A stretch of DNA of 64,000 bases from a virus. The translations under genes were made by a program, and so were the position numbers. Of this stretch, positions 37,939 through 47,279 are shown in pieces (position 1 is the first letter of the stretch; the number at the start of each line of letters is the position of its first letter). The stretch covers positions 40,620 to 104,619 of the IMG/VR virus record IMGVR_UViG_3300027719_000021, one strand, 5' to 3'. The notes under the pieces were generated by a model. That model searched no databases, had not been told where the DNA came from, and was given only the letters and a program-made list of their open reading frames with translations.

Positions 37939-40371
37939 TTAATGTTTATATACATATTTATTATTTACAGGATCATATATTATATATATTCCGCGGAATA
38001 CCCAACCCTCCATATTATCTATTGGTATATAACCTGCAAACTCAAATGGACCAATATCAGGAGCTAAACCAATGTATGGTAAACCAACCTCTATACCAGC
38101 ATCAATAGCATCTGATCCCTCAACCAACTGAAAATTATCGCCGAGTGAAGGAAGTGCTCCATTTGTTCCCCTTGCTCCCATCAGCAAGGCTATACCTGCC
38201 TCCTGTGTTGCCGGGAGTGCAGCAAAGTCTGTCGCATCTATTGTGGCACCACCATCCCATGAATTATTTGAATGCGTATATATAGCACTAGGAGATATAT
38301 AAGTTGATCCATTATAATTATCATAAGCAATATTATTCCTAAAAACACGGGCTAATTCTTCTACATCAATAGAAGCTGTATTATAAACTACAAATCCATA
38401 AGACATATTAAATGGAGAAGTCGGATAACCATTATGATACGCTAGATTATTATAAACTCGCATATCAAATGTCCTATCAGGACTCGCATCATTAGTCGTA
38501 AACCCATTAGCCCTATTATACACCGCAAGGTTATTAGTGTACTTCCTCTTTAAAGGCCCGAACTCCGGCTGGAGCCCCCCGCTACCCACACTTGCCATCT
38601 TAAACCCATGTCCCTCTCCTTGTAGCTGCCCGTTGTTAAACGACCAGCAGTTATTAAACTCCAGATACCCTATTGATACGGCAGAGAATCCCTGATCCCC
38701 ATTTAACCAGGCCCTACAATTATCGTAGTAAACAGTGCCGTCAACCTCATACTGGTTGACGTTTTGGAATCCGACACCATCATTACCCGGAAGGGATGTC
38801 GATAAAGAATCACAGTTACTATATGAATCACAATTAATGTAATGTATGTTTGTCCCAATAGATGCAAACCCCCATCCCCCGGTATTATGCACCGTACAAT
38901 TTTCTACAACTATATTATTACCTGATATTGTCCATCCAGTAACTGCACTTCCCGATAAGGGTTGGTTAACATTTCGCAGGGTTAAGCCTTTGAGGTGTAT
39001 GTAACTCATCTCATTTCCGACAATACCTCGATTAGTGCCACTTGCAAGATTGATATTGTTGCAATCAAGTATTGGTTGTTCTCCGGGATATGCCATGTAA
39101 TAAATGTAATTACCCGCTGTACCGTCACGACCAAAGTTATATCCCGAACCTGTAGTATAGGGATAAGCAAGATCATTGGATGTCATTGAATACACACCCC
39201 CTCTGAAGTAAACAGTATCTCCTGGCTGAACAGCGGTGGAATTAAATGCTTTACCCCATGTCGCCCATGGAAGTTCATATGTTCCCGGGTTGCTGTCATT
39301 ACCGTCTATTGCTACATAGAAATCTGCGCCAGCCGGAGTATCGTATATTACTGCCCCAACTTGCCACACATCACCCTGTAGGGTAGTATCTGGATATTCA
39401 CCAACTATCCAATCTGCGGTAGTTGATAAACCATAGTCAAGATCGTTTGTAGAGTGAATTGCGCCAACATCAATTCCATAAGATAATCTTGACGATGGAA
39501 CAAAACTCTTGTTATCAATAAAATTAGGATTAACTATAACGGAATGAGCATCATATCCAAGAGCTCTCCATTGAGTCCAAGTTATTGATGAACCAAACCA
39601 TTCAAACGTTGGTTCATTTCCTGATCTATTAGGATAATAGTATACATTATAGTCTATCTCAAGACCAACGGTATCCATCTCTGCTTCAGTATCATCATCA
39701 GCAGTACCAATCCTAAACGCATACGTTGAGGTAGATGTGCTGTAAAAGATATTATTCTTCACTTTTACATTCCGTGATACAGGATAGGGTGCCGAGATGC
39801 CACCAGTGTCACTTGACTTTATAAGGATGAAACACAACTTGGATGATTGTGTTGAATAAAACGTGTTATTATAAATCAGTGTTCCGTCTTGTCCCTTGTC
39901 TACTATGCTGAAGTAAATGTTATTCTTGAAAATATTGTAGGCTATCGGAGAGTAGGTATTCACCATCACTGTATGGTCTGAATACCCTCCTTCGTGGACA
40001 AGGCCATATTGTGTGCTGTCTACATAGTTATACTTCATATCATAATCTACGTTGTAGCCAGCCAATATCCCATGCACACCTTGCGTTGTTCCTCGCCATA
40101 TTATCTGATTACCGTGGACTATCGCACCATCTAAGTTGTGATCACTTACTGTTAAATAATCATCATCTCCTACTTGCAATACGTTTCCTGTAGAGGATCT
40201 AGTAGAAGTTATTTTATTATTTCTAAATGTCAGAGATGTAGGAACTGCTCTAGGAACACTATAACCAGTTGATGTAGTTACAGTAGAATCTGTCCCCTCT
40301 ATTAACAATTGTGTTTGTCCTTTTAAAATAGGAGCTAATGCAAGTAATAATATAGTTATATATTTTCTCAT
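37939..40371 (-). CDS. Parallel beta-helix spike with Sec signal peptide
   Basis: An 810-residue protein beginning MRKYITILLLALAPILKGQ, a textbook signal peptide: basic start, leucine-rich core and a cleavage-type end. The mature part holds two right-handed beta-helix modules. The first matches the 1627-residue spike (TWTQWRALGYDAHSVIVNPNF against a near-identical stretch; WQVGAV in both), so the two are paralogues, but only this one is exported. The second starts FYVAIDGNDSNPGTY and contains PGDTVYFRGGVYS, as in pectate-lyase-like proteins. Parts of the gene are GC-rich (38521-38640 is 53 percent by count), unlike its neighbours. It may have been assembled with host-derived sequence. Sec export of a spike is unusual for a virion component. 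Confidence 0.7.
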   Translation of the reverse strand: MRKYITILLLALAPILKGQTQLLIEGTDSTVTTSTGYSVPRAVPTSLTFRNNKITSTRSSTGNVLQVGDDDYLTVSDHNLDGAIVHGNQIIWRGTTQGVHGILAGYNVDYDMKYNYVDSTQYGLVHEGGYSDHTVMVNTYSPIAYNIFKNNIYFSIVDKGQDGTLIYNNTFYSTQSSKLCFILIKSSDTGGISAPYPVSRNVKVKNNIFYSTSTSTYAFRIGTADDDTEAEMDTVGLEIDYNVYYYPNRSGNEPTFEWFGSSITWTQWRALGYDAHSVIVNPNFIDNKSFVPSSRLSYGIDVGAIHSTNDLDYGLSTTADWIVGEYPDTTLQGDVWQVGAVIYDTPAGADFYVAIDGNDSNPGTYELPWATWGKAFNSTAVQPGDTVYFRGGVYSMTSNDLAYPYTTGSGYNFGRDGTAGNYIYYMAYPGEQPILDCNNINLASGTNRGIVGNEMSYIHLKGLTLRNVNQPLSGSAVTGWTISGNNIVVENCTVHNTGGWGFASIGTNIHYINCDSYSNCDSLSTSLPGNDGVGFQNVNQYEVDGTVYYDNCRAWLNGDQGFSAVSIGYLEFNNCWSFNNGQLQGEGHGFKMASVGSGGLQPEFGPLKRKYTNNLAVYNRANGFTTNDASPDRTFDMRVYNNLAYHNGYPTSPFNMSYGFVVYNTASIDVEELARVFRNNIAYDNYNGSTYISPSAIYTHSNNSWDGGATIDATDFAALPATQEAGIALLMGARGTNGALPSLGDNFQLVEGSDAIDAGIEVGLPYIGLAPDIGPFEFAGYIPIDNMEGWVFRGIYIIYDPVNNKYVYKH

Positions 40372-40375
40372 TTTG

Positions 40376-41107
40376 TTATAAATATTTGTCAGCCAGATAA
40401 TTATATATAGCCGTTACTGTAGCTCCATTATCCATTTGATCTCTATAAATAATTTCATATATAGAAAGATTGCCCCATAATTGAACAGCTGGGTATGATG
40501 ATCGCATTGCGCCTAGAATAATTCCACCCGATACATATCCAGTAAAAGCAGATGTACTTGTTCCTGGAGTACCGTTATTAACGGATAAGGAAGCTATTGG
40601 AGTTGCTGCATTAATATGAAGCATAATTATACCAATAGATCCAACTGTTAATCCACCAACATTACTACTTTGTCCACTAGAACGAAGATCACGCAATTCA
40701 GGGTTTGTTCCTTTTTGTATAACAGTTTCTCCCCCTGTACCAGAATAACCAAATAAAGCCTCCCCATATGTCCAACTTATTTGTCTTACTACTGCATAAA
40801 TACTTCCAAAAGAAGTCCAGGCTCCTACTTCTACTCGCATAGCATCATTTACACCATCAAACACAACACCATTACCAGTAGTCCACGATGGATAGTTATC
40901 TGATGTTCCTGCACTACCATCAGCAGCAACAGGTAATACTACATGTCCATTAACTATATCTTCCCATGCAGAAACAGCTCCACTTGATTCAGTAAGTCCT
41001 ACTTCTGAATCTAACCAAATTCTTGTATTACCATCCCACAATTCTGGAATACCAGGCTGGGATACTACTTTCTGATAACTATTTATAGTAGGTAAAGTGA
41101 CGCTCAT
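40376..41107 (-). CDS. LamG-like lectin-domain protein
   Basis: A 243-residue, mainly beta protein. DGNTRIWLDSEVGLTESSG, VSAWEDI, VVFDGVNDAMRVEV, and the C-terminal YEIIYRDQMDNGATVTAIY follow the pattern of concanavalin A-like/LamG jelly rolls in phage and Bacteroidota proteins. No signal peptide is visible. It lies four bases from the beta-helix spike and five from a small secreted protein, so it is probably a glycan-binding part of the adsorption apparatus. Function as lectin is inferred from fold pattern. Confidence 0.5.
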   Translation of the reverse strand: MSVTLPTINSYQKVVSQPGIPELWDGNTRIWLDSEVGLTESSGAVSAWEDIVNGHVVLPVAADGSAGTSDNYPSWTTGNGVVFDGVNDAMRVEVGAWTSFGSIYAVVRQISWTYGEALFGYSGTGGETVIQKGTNPELRDLRSSGQSSNVGGLTVGSIGIIMLHINAATPIASLSVNNGTPGTSTSAFTGYVSGGIILGAMRSSYPAVQLWGNLSIYEIIYRDQMDNGATVTAIYNYLADKYL

Positions 41108-41112
41108 ATTAT

Positions 41113-41664
41113 TTAGTTATTAGATCTATATAATTCAACCCAATTTGATAATGTAGATACATATAGTAATGTTATAGTATCAAACCTACCTATAGTAAAA
41201 GAAACACCACCAGCTAATTGTAGCCCATTGCCATCATCTAACTTTAATGTATTAGTATCCGATGAACCAACAATAATTATTATACGACCTGTCGTTGGTA
41301 TTGCTATTTGTGGATTTGATGTTATATCTATGGCAGAAGCACCATTATAATAAATAACACCAGATAACATACCAGATGTTATACCAGTAGCAGCTGTTAC
41401 ATTACCTGTTGCCAAAGGTGTATTATATGCTGTTAAAGCGTCCCCAAAGTTTTCCCTTTGTGCAACTGGTATTTCAGGTGTTACTTGTGTAGGCCCCACA
41501 TATAACTTTAGGTTATTACCAACTACAGTAACACTATCTACAGTTTCTATATTTGTACCAGACACTCTATGATCGCCTATTGTTATACCTTTAACCGCCC
41601 TAGTTTGTGAAAAGGCAGTTAAACCACACAATGCAATTATTAAACTTAATATTAGTTTCTTCAT
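41113..41664 (-). CDS. Small signal-peptide-bearing protein of the adsorption block
   Basis: A 183-residue protein with an N-terminal signal peptide (MKKLILSLIIALCGLTAFSQ, cleavage likely after FSQ). The mature part is beta-rich (TVVGNNLKLYVGP, GRIIIIVGSSDTN, FDTITLLYVSTLSNWVELY). The C-terminus ending in NWVELYRSNN resembles short tip or trimerization units of phage fibres. A Sec signal on a fibre-like protein is unusual, and a second one occurs on the spike two genes downstream. No lipobox Cys follows the core, so it should be a soluble periplasmic or secreted protein. Family not recognised. Confidence 0.5.
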   Translation of the reverse strand: MKKLILSLIIALCGLTAFSQTRAVKGITIGDHRVSGTNIETVDSVTVVGNNLKLYVGPTQVTPEIPVAQRENFGDALTAYNTPLATGNVTAATGITSGMLSGVIYYNGASAIDITSNPQIAIPTTGRIIIIVGSSDTNTLKLDDGNGLQLAGGVSFTIGRFDTITLLYVSTLSNWVELYRSNN

Positions 41665-41673
41665 ATTATTATT

Positions 41674-41829
41674 TTATACGGCACCACCAATATATTCCCA
41701 GTCTGTGTTTTCTGTGCCACTAAAACCAGTAACTGTCAATTCTTTATCTATTACATATTCACTATCTCTTACTCCATCTCGGAATAACAAACCTGTGTCA
41801 GTATCTAGATAATAACGATATTGTTCCAT
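41674..41829 (-). CDS. Small fibre-accessory protein, paralogue of upstream gene
   Basis: A 51-residue frame (MEQYRYYLDTDTG to TDWEYIGGAV). It overlaps the upstream 68-residue gene by one base (TAATG) and is nine bases before the next gene. RDGVRDSEYVIDKELTVTGF aligns with RKGVRDSIFVVDKALTPTAF in that upstream protein, and TDWEYI with TDWECI. The two are therefore tandem duplicates, the present one lacking about 17 N-terminal residues. Function unknown; small beta-rich tip protein is likely. Confidence 0.6.
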   Translation of the reverse strand: MEQYRYYLDTDTGLLFRDGVRDSEYVIDKELTVTGFSGTENTDWEYIGGAV

Positions 41830-42035
41830 TATTCAACCATTTTAATACATTCCCAATCTGTTCCTTCACTACCTGCAAAAGCTGTAGGAGTTAAAGCTTT
41901 ATCTACAACAAATATACTATCCCTAACGCCTTTACGTATAATAGTTGTACCATCTGAATAGTACACATATTGAGTAATACCCTCATCATCAACTATTGCA
42001 CAATATAATAAACTATATGATACTGTATATGCCAT
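41829..42035 (-). CDS. Small fibre-accessory protein
   Basis: A 68-residue protein (MAYTVSYSLLYCAIVD) with a C-terminal half that repeats in the next gene (RKGVRDSIFVVDKAL, GTDWECIKM). The sequence is short beta strands with conserved Trp and Tyr. It begins one base after the stop of the preceding 219-residue gene. It belongs to the run of small genes between the HxH fibre and the spikes. Not recognised beyond its paralogue. Confidence 0.5.
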   Translation of the reverse strand: MAYTVSYSLLYCAIVDDEGITQYVYYSDGTTIIRKGVRDSIFVVDKALTPTAFAGSEGTDWECIKMVE

Positions 42036-42036
42036 A

Positions 42037-42696
42037 TTAACTTTTATAAAACAATGAAGTAATACCTATACCATCAGCACCACTAGGTACTATACAAACA
42101 GTAAAAGAAACGTAATTGGCTGCAGCACTAGTAAAAGGCCCTGGATCATAAGTACCAGTAGTACTATATAATCTATGTGCCGAAGAAGACGATGCCCCAT
42201 CTAAATCACTACTTACTGTTAATAAGTTAATAAAACTTGTTGGAGCACTTGAAGCCACAATAGTACCACTTATACCAGCATATACAACAAACAAGTATTC
42301 TTGAATACCACTTGCTGTAAGTATACTAGGAGGATTGGCATTTGCTGTTGAAGCTTCGTGATATTCGCTTAAAATGGTACTATAACTTACACCATTTAAA
42401 TTATAACTTATTGCTGTTGATGTTTCAGTAGAATCAGTATTAATATATAATATATCTGACCCATCTGCTATCTTATAAAAACAAGTAGCTGTGTTACTAA
42501 TACTACTATATTCATCCAGTTTGTTCCAATTATAACCACTTAAAGTTTTATTTGTAGTAATACTGACTGCATCACCAGAGCAAGTAAAAAATACAAGAAT
42601 CATATTACCGACAGCAATATAATCTGGCATTGTTATTACATGCTCAACAACCTCTTCATTATAACTATTTATTGTTGATACTACTGATATTGCCAT
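42037..42696 (-). CDS. Tip-like beta protein, paralogue of neighbour
   Basis: A 219-residue beta-rich protein (MAISVVSTINSYNEE). ITMPDYIAVGNMILVFFTCSG, GYNWNKLDEYSSISNTATCF and SDILYINTDSTETSTAISYN align in order with the neighbouring upstream protein's IPMPSGLVKDELIVGMMIWS, GWNIENYHSNN and DALIINTESLCIASYVIY. The pair is therefore a tandem duplication of one fold. The pattern of a GNMLI strand followed by GW.. and a C-terminal FTVCIVP strand occurs in small phage tail-tip proteins. Starts overlap by one base with the neighbour's stop. Exact function unknown. Confidence 0.5.
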   Translation of the reverse strand: MAISVVSTINSYNEEVVEHVITMPDYIAVGNMILVFFTCSGDAVSITTNKTLSGYNWNKLDEYSSISNTATCFYKIADGSDILYINTDSTETSTAISYNLNGVSYSTILSEYHEASTANANPPSILTASGIQEYLFVVYAGISGTIVASSAPTSFINLLTVSSDLDGASSSSAHRLYSTTGTYDPGPFTSAAANYVSFTVCIVPSGADGIGITSLFYKS

Positions 42697-43427
42697 TACA
42701 CCATCCCTATTCGTCCACTTGCTAAATACATTCCTATACCACCTGTACTCTCAGAAAGAGGATAGGAACCTTCTAATATCCTAAACATCCAAGTATGAAA
42801 TTGAACATTTATAACTCCTGTGTCCCAAGTTGTTTGGGCCATTTGAGAATTATTTAAATACCTATGAGCAGCTATTATCATAGCTTCGCTAGTACTTGCT
42901 GCATTTGTATAAGCATCTAATGTCCAATTTGTAGGAATAGATGCTGCAGCTGACATATAATCGGAAGCAGCTATTGATAAATATAAAAAACTACCAGGTG
43001 TATAATCATCTACGTAAGGGCATGGACCTGTTGGAAAATTATATCCCCCTTCAGAAACTATATCATAACCGTTTACTTGAGGAGTTATATACCATCCTGA
43101 TATATTAGATAATCTATATATTACATAACTAGCTATACATAAAGACTCTGTATTTATTATTAAAGCATCGCTACTACCACCCAATGCCCTACCAAAAAAC
43201 CTAAGTGTATTTAATGTTTCTCCAGTATTATTACTATGATAGTTTTCAATATTCCAACCACTATCGCTGCTTGAAGAAGATGTATTCCACCCATGCCACG
43301 CAGAATCAGACCATATCATCATGCCAACAATTAATTCATCTTTTACTAATCCAGAAGGCATTGGTATTGTATGACTAGTTCTTGTACTAGAGTCTTTGCT
43401 ACTATTACATGCTTCTATTACAATCAT
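42696..43427 (-). CDS. Tip-like beta protein
   Basis: I use the ATG giving MIVIEACNSSKDSSTRTS (243 residues); the longer frame overlaps the fibre gene and lacks support. The protein is beta-rich with many Ser and aromatic residues and ends in a Gly-rich tail (STGGIGMYLASGRIGMV). Its core is paralogous to the 219-residue protein downstream. The ATG overlaps the stop of the HxH fibre by one base, so it is translated with the fibre and may sit on its end. No family named with confidence. Confidence 0.5.
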   Translation of the reverse strand: MIVIEACNSSKDSSTRTSHTIPMPSGLVKDELIVGMMIWSDSAWHGWNTSSSSSDSGWNIENYHSNNTGETLNTLRFFGRALGGSSDALIINTESLCIASYVIYRLSNISGWYITPQVNGYDIVSEGGYNFPTGPCPYVDDYTPGSFLYLSIAASDYMSAAASIPTNWTLDAYTNAASTSEAMIIAAHRYLNNSQMAQTTWDTGVINVQFHTWMFRILEGSYPLSESTGGIGMYLASGRIGMV

Positions 43428-46400
43428 TATGTAATGATATAAATTGATGTTGATACACCACCTACAGCAGATGACCAACTATGCCCATTGGCGTTACTAA
43501 AATATAAGTAACCTATTGTTGGAGCTGTTATTGATAAACCAGCTGTATTGGCCGTTACTGTTATATTACCCGAAGTACTTATTCCTGTACCTATATAATT
43601 ATGTGTATGTGTTGTGTATCCAGTGCCTAATGATAAACTATTAACAGATGTATACTGTAATGCCGCTAACAAAGAAGTATTCACAGCATTAGCTGTTATT
43701 AATGAAGTAGCTGATGTAGCCTGTAACCCTGTAACAGATAATGACAGGGTAGAGCCATTTAAAGAAGATGATAAATAACTACCGGGTACTATTGATGTAC
43801 CACCGGCTCCACCACCGCCAACTAATGACCCAACATATATAGTTGTGTTACCAGCAGATGTAGAACTACTCCACGTTACACCATTTGTATCACTAAAATG
43901 TACTGTACCAATTGGTATAGATGCTGTAATAGTTGATCCGCTCATACCGAACGAAACACTATTAGAGTTACTAAACACTAAACTATCTCTTGTACCAGTT
44001 AATGTACCAGCTGATATACTAATAACTCCACCGCCTACACCTGTATGAGTGTGTGTAGTATAAGTTGTACCTAAATATGGGTGATCATGTGTAGATTGAC
44101 TATAACTACCAGTTACAATACTACTACCAAACATACCAAAAGCTAAACCATTGGAATTACTAAATATTATATTACCAGCACTTACAGCTGTTTGAGAACC
44201 AGCTACCACTCTATTATAACCATCTCCAGCTGCAGTAGCATTTACTGTAGCAATAATAGTAGTATTACCAGCCGCTGTTGATGAACCAAATGTGATATTA
44301 TTACCATCACCAAAATACACTGTACCAGCAGGTACACTAGCAGTAATAGTTGAACCGCTCAGCCCAAATGATATATTATTAGAATTTGAGAAAACTAAAC
44401 TATCGCGAGTTGCAGATAATGTACCAGCCGATATACTCAAAGCAGCTGCACCACCAGTGCCTCCACCGGCAGACGCGCCTATATAGGTAGAGTTACTACT
44501 GTATGCAGAAGTCCATGTCAGATTAGTATTTAATGAATTAGCAAAAAATACAGTACCTGTTGTAAGAGCAGCTGTTATATTAACACTAGCTGTTATGGTT
44601 GTACTTGAACCATTAGTACTGCCACCAAATGTTACACCATTGGAATCAGCAAAATATAAAGAATTTGTACCAAGTGTAAAGGTACCTCCACCACCTGTAA
44701 CACTGGCTGTTATTGTTGTAGATAATCCACTAATGGATCCACCAAATAATACCCCATTGGCATCTGAAAAATACATTGTCCTTTGTGGTATATTTAATGA
44801 TATACCACTATTATTCACACTCAATGTACCTCCTGTAATTGCAGTATTTGTACCCGCATACGGATGTGTATGAGATGTATAACCGGTTGCTAAAAATGTA
44901 TTATTTAATACAGATGTTTGATAAGCTGTGCTATTAACTAATGGTACATACAAATTACTATGTGTATGTGATGTATATCCAGTAGTTAAGAACGAGTTTG
45001 ATAATACAGATGTCCTATATAGCGAACTTTCTGATAAAGCTATATATAAATTACTATGTGTATGTGATGTATAAGTAGTACCTAATGACTGTGAATTAAC
45101 AGATGTTAATTGAAATAAAGAAGATTGATTCACTCCTAACGATAAACTATTATCTGATGTATGTTGTAATAAACTACTAAATGCTGTATTAAGAAAACTA
45201 GCACCGGCTTGTGTGCCTAATGATAATGTGCTATTAGAAACTTGCTGAAATAAACTACTATTAGAAGTTTGTTGATATAATGACATATTAGATGTAGCCT
45301 GTAACCCAACTGCAGACACAGTTGTATTTACACCTTCCGTTGATAAACTAATATTATCACCAGCATAAACAGCATTCGACGCTGTTGCTGACATAGATGG
45401 AATACTTAATGTTAAACCAGCTGTATTATATGTCATAGTTCCACCAACTATACTTGAACCAATACCAGCAAAATTTGTACTTGCTGTGACTAACATATAT
45501 TGAGGAACTAACAAACTTAAACCATCTGTAGCTAAAGTACCAACTATATCGCTACCAGTAATACTAGCGCTACTAAAACCTGTACCAACATTACCAGCAC
45601 CACCTACAATATGTAATGTGTTACCATCTTGTGATAATGTTATATTATTACCACCTTGTATATTTAATGTACCACTTGATATTAAAGCAAGTGTACCTAA
45701 TGTATTAGAGCCATTAACAGACATTGCTATACCAGCATCTGTACCGCTAGCAGCACCTATAATTGTGAAGGCATTACCATCCTGACTTAATGTGATATTA
45801 TTACCACCAGCAATAGTTACTGTGCCAGAACTTAATCCTGTCATAGTACCTAAGGTATTACCGCCTAATGTTAAATTATTTCCAGGAGCAGCAGTAGTTA
45901 AATATTCACTATGACTGTGATTACTAAGAGCAGCTGTAGTTATATAGTTACCAACTGATAATACCAGATTATTACTAGAAGAAGCTATTGTTATATTATA
46001 ACCCGTAGGAACACCATGTGTATGTGATACCTGAGCTGCTGTTGTTATATATTTTGGAAACCTTAAACTAACACCAGCATTAGTTAAAGTAAGCTTTATA
46101 TCAGTACCTAATGTTGTATTAGTAGTAGTACCAAATCCTATATAGTTTGTATGTGAGTGATTTGATAATGCTGCCGTAACTAAAAAATCTGGTATACTTA
46201 ATGACCAGCCCTGATATGTACCTGTTGCAGATGCAGTGGTATAACTACCTATTGTACCACTAATATTACCAGTTACAAAAGCTGTACCACCATGATTATG
46301 ATCGGACAATGCGGCAGTAGTTAAATAAGCACCTGCTGGCTGTAAACCAGTTACAGAAATAGTTGTAGCAACCCCTGCTGTAGATAACAATACATTATCT

Positions 46401-46663
46401 CCTGCTACTATATAGTTTGCAGCAGCAGCGGGATCTGCTATAGACAAATTTAAATACTGATGAGCACCTAATGCAGAAGTACTAATAGTTAAATTAGTAC
46501 CAGCTAATATTACAGTACCACTACTAAAAACTCTTGTGTCTGCGGTATTGCCTATAGCAACCCCAGCTCCACGTCCGGATAACCTATACTGGTCCTTATA
46601 TGGAACTATTATATTATCTACATTACCAACACCAGTTGGATTACCAAGTATAATTGGAGCCAT
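43427..46663 (-). CDS. Long tail fibre with HxH and Ser/Gly/Asn repeats
   Basis: A 1078-residue fibre composed almost wholly of repeats. About ten His-x-His pairs occur in settings such as AALSNHSH, YTSHTHSNLY and YTTHTHNYIG; others are VYFGDGNNITFG and VFSNSNNISFGLSGSTI units with approximate 20-40-residue spacing. The repeat types are shared with the fibre at 23375-25951, showing exchange or duplication between the two. HxH shafts bind metal in T4 gp37. Unlike that fibre it lacks the Mtd_N-like docking domain; its N-terminus (MAPIILGNPTGVGNVDNII) is a different attachment. Overlaps the preceding gene by 23 bases. Confidence 0.7.
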   Translation of the reverse strand: MAPIILGNPTGVGNVDNIIVPYKDQYRLSGRGAGVAIGNTADTRVFSSGTVILAGTNLTISTSALGAHQYLNLSIADPAAAANYIVAGDNVLLSTAGVATTISVTGLQPAGAYLTTAALSDHNHGGTAFVTGNISGTIGSYTTASATGTYQGWSLSIPDFLVTAALSNHSHTNYIGFGTTTNTTLGTDIKLTLTNAGVSLRFPKYITTAAQVSHTHGVPTGYNITIASSSNNLVLSVGNYITTAALSNHSHSEYLTTAAPGNNLTLGGNTLGTMTGLSSGTVTIAGGNNITLSQDGNAFTIIGAASGTDAGIAMSVNGSNTLGTLALISSGTLNIQGGNNITLSQDGNTLHIVGGAGNVGTGFSSASITGSDIVGTLATDGLSLLVPQYMLVTASTNFAGIGSSIVGGTMTYNTAGLTLSIPSMSATASNAVYAGDNISLSTEGVNTTVSAVGLQATSNMSLYQQTSNSSLFQQVSNSTLSLGTQAGASFLNTAFSSLLQHTSDNSLSLGVNQSSLFQLTSVNSQSLGTTYTSHTHSNLYIALSESSLYRTSVLSNSFLTTGYTSHTHSNLYVPLVNSTAYQTSVLNNTFLATGYTSHTHPYAGTNTAITGGTLSVNNSGISLNIPQRTMYFSDANGVLFGGSISGLSTTITASVTGGGGTFTLGTNSLYFADSNGVTFGGSTNGSSTTITASVNITAALTTGTVFFANSLNTNLTWTSAYSSNSTYIGASAGGGTGGAAALSISAGTLSATRDSLVFSNSNNISFGLSGSTITASVPAGTVYFGDGNNITFGSSTAAGNTTIIATVNATAAGDGYNRVVAGSQTAVSAGNIIFSNSNGLAFGMFGSSIVTGSYSQSTHDHPYLGTTYTTHTHTGVGGGVISISAGTLTGTRDSLVFSNSNSVSFGMSGSTITASIPIGTVHFSDTNGVTWSSSTSAGNTTIYVGSLVGGGGAGGTSIVPGSYLSSSLNGSTLSLSVTGLQATSATSLITANAVNTSLLAALQYTSVNSLSLGTGYTTHTHNYIGTGISTSGNITVTANTAGLSITAPTIGYLYFSNANGHSWSSAVGGVSTSIYIIT

Positions 46664-47228
46664 TTGTAACTAATCTTTCTATTACTGCTAATTGTTCTAA
46701 TATTGCTTCGTCATTACCTACATAAGCAGATGACTCCATTGAGTCAATCATAGCCATTGTAAAAATGGCGTCCATAATTTCTTTATTATTACAAGACCCG
46801 CAAGAATAGTATTCTGGTATAGTCCTTAATAATTCGTAAGTAGCATTAACAACTCTACCATCTAACAACACATCGTATTCTTTTGTAGATATCAATGTAT
46901 TAACAGTATATGTAAAATAGTATATACCATCTGGAAATTCATCGTCTGCACTACCTAATGCAGTAGATCCCACTATAAAATGACTTGGATCTAATTCAAA
47001 TACAAGATCTGTCTGAATAAGAAATGGACCAAATAAAGTAAATAGATCTATAGTATCATAAACAGTTGATACATTATTAGATTTAATTATTTCAACATCT
47101 AATGTTAAATCTGTTATATTGCTAACATCAATGTTACCACCTATATTATAATCAACAGTTGTATCTACGATTGTTATTTTTTTATTATCATTCCTTACAG
47201 TGAAGGACAAAGTTGTAGTTAATGCCAT
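46641..47228 (-). CDS. Structural beta-sandwich protein upstream of fibre
   Basis: A 195-residue protein: N-terminal beta domain (TTLSFTVRNDNKKITIVD, GIYYFTYTV) and C-terminal helices (NKEIMDAIFTMAMIDSM, EAILEQLAVIERLV). CGSCNN between the two could bind a metal with another ligand, but only two Cys are visible there. The domain layout suggests a fibre adaptor with beta head and helical attachment, and its end overlaps the start of the long fibre by 23 bases. It starts 13 bases after the T tract of a terminator hairpin. Function inferred. Confidence 0.5.
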   Translation of the reverse strand: MALTTTLSFTVRNDNKKITIVDTTVDYNIGGNIDVSNITDLTLDVEIIKSNNVSTVYDTIDLFTLFGPFLIQTDLVFELDPSHFIVGSTALGSADDEFPDGIYYFTYTVNTLISTKEYDVLLDGRVVNATYELLRTIPEYYSCGSCNNKEIMDAIFTMAMIDSMESSAYVGNDEAILEQLAVIERLVTNGSNYTW

Positions 47229-47240
47229 ATATTTTATAAA

Positions 47241-47270
47241 TAAAAAAGGGGCCAGGGTAAGCTGACCCCT
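47241..47270 (-). terminator. Rho-independent terminator
   Basis: On the minus strand a nine-base-pair stem (AGGGGTCAG with CTGGCCCCT, one G-U pair) and six-base loop are followed by a run of T. It lies ten bases after the stop of the 150-residue gene. Only 13 bases separate its T tract from the next ATG, leaving no room for an independent promoter, so read-through or mRNA 3'-end formation is more likely than complete termination. Confidence 0.85.
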
Positions 47271-47279
47271 AATTACTAA

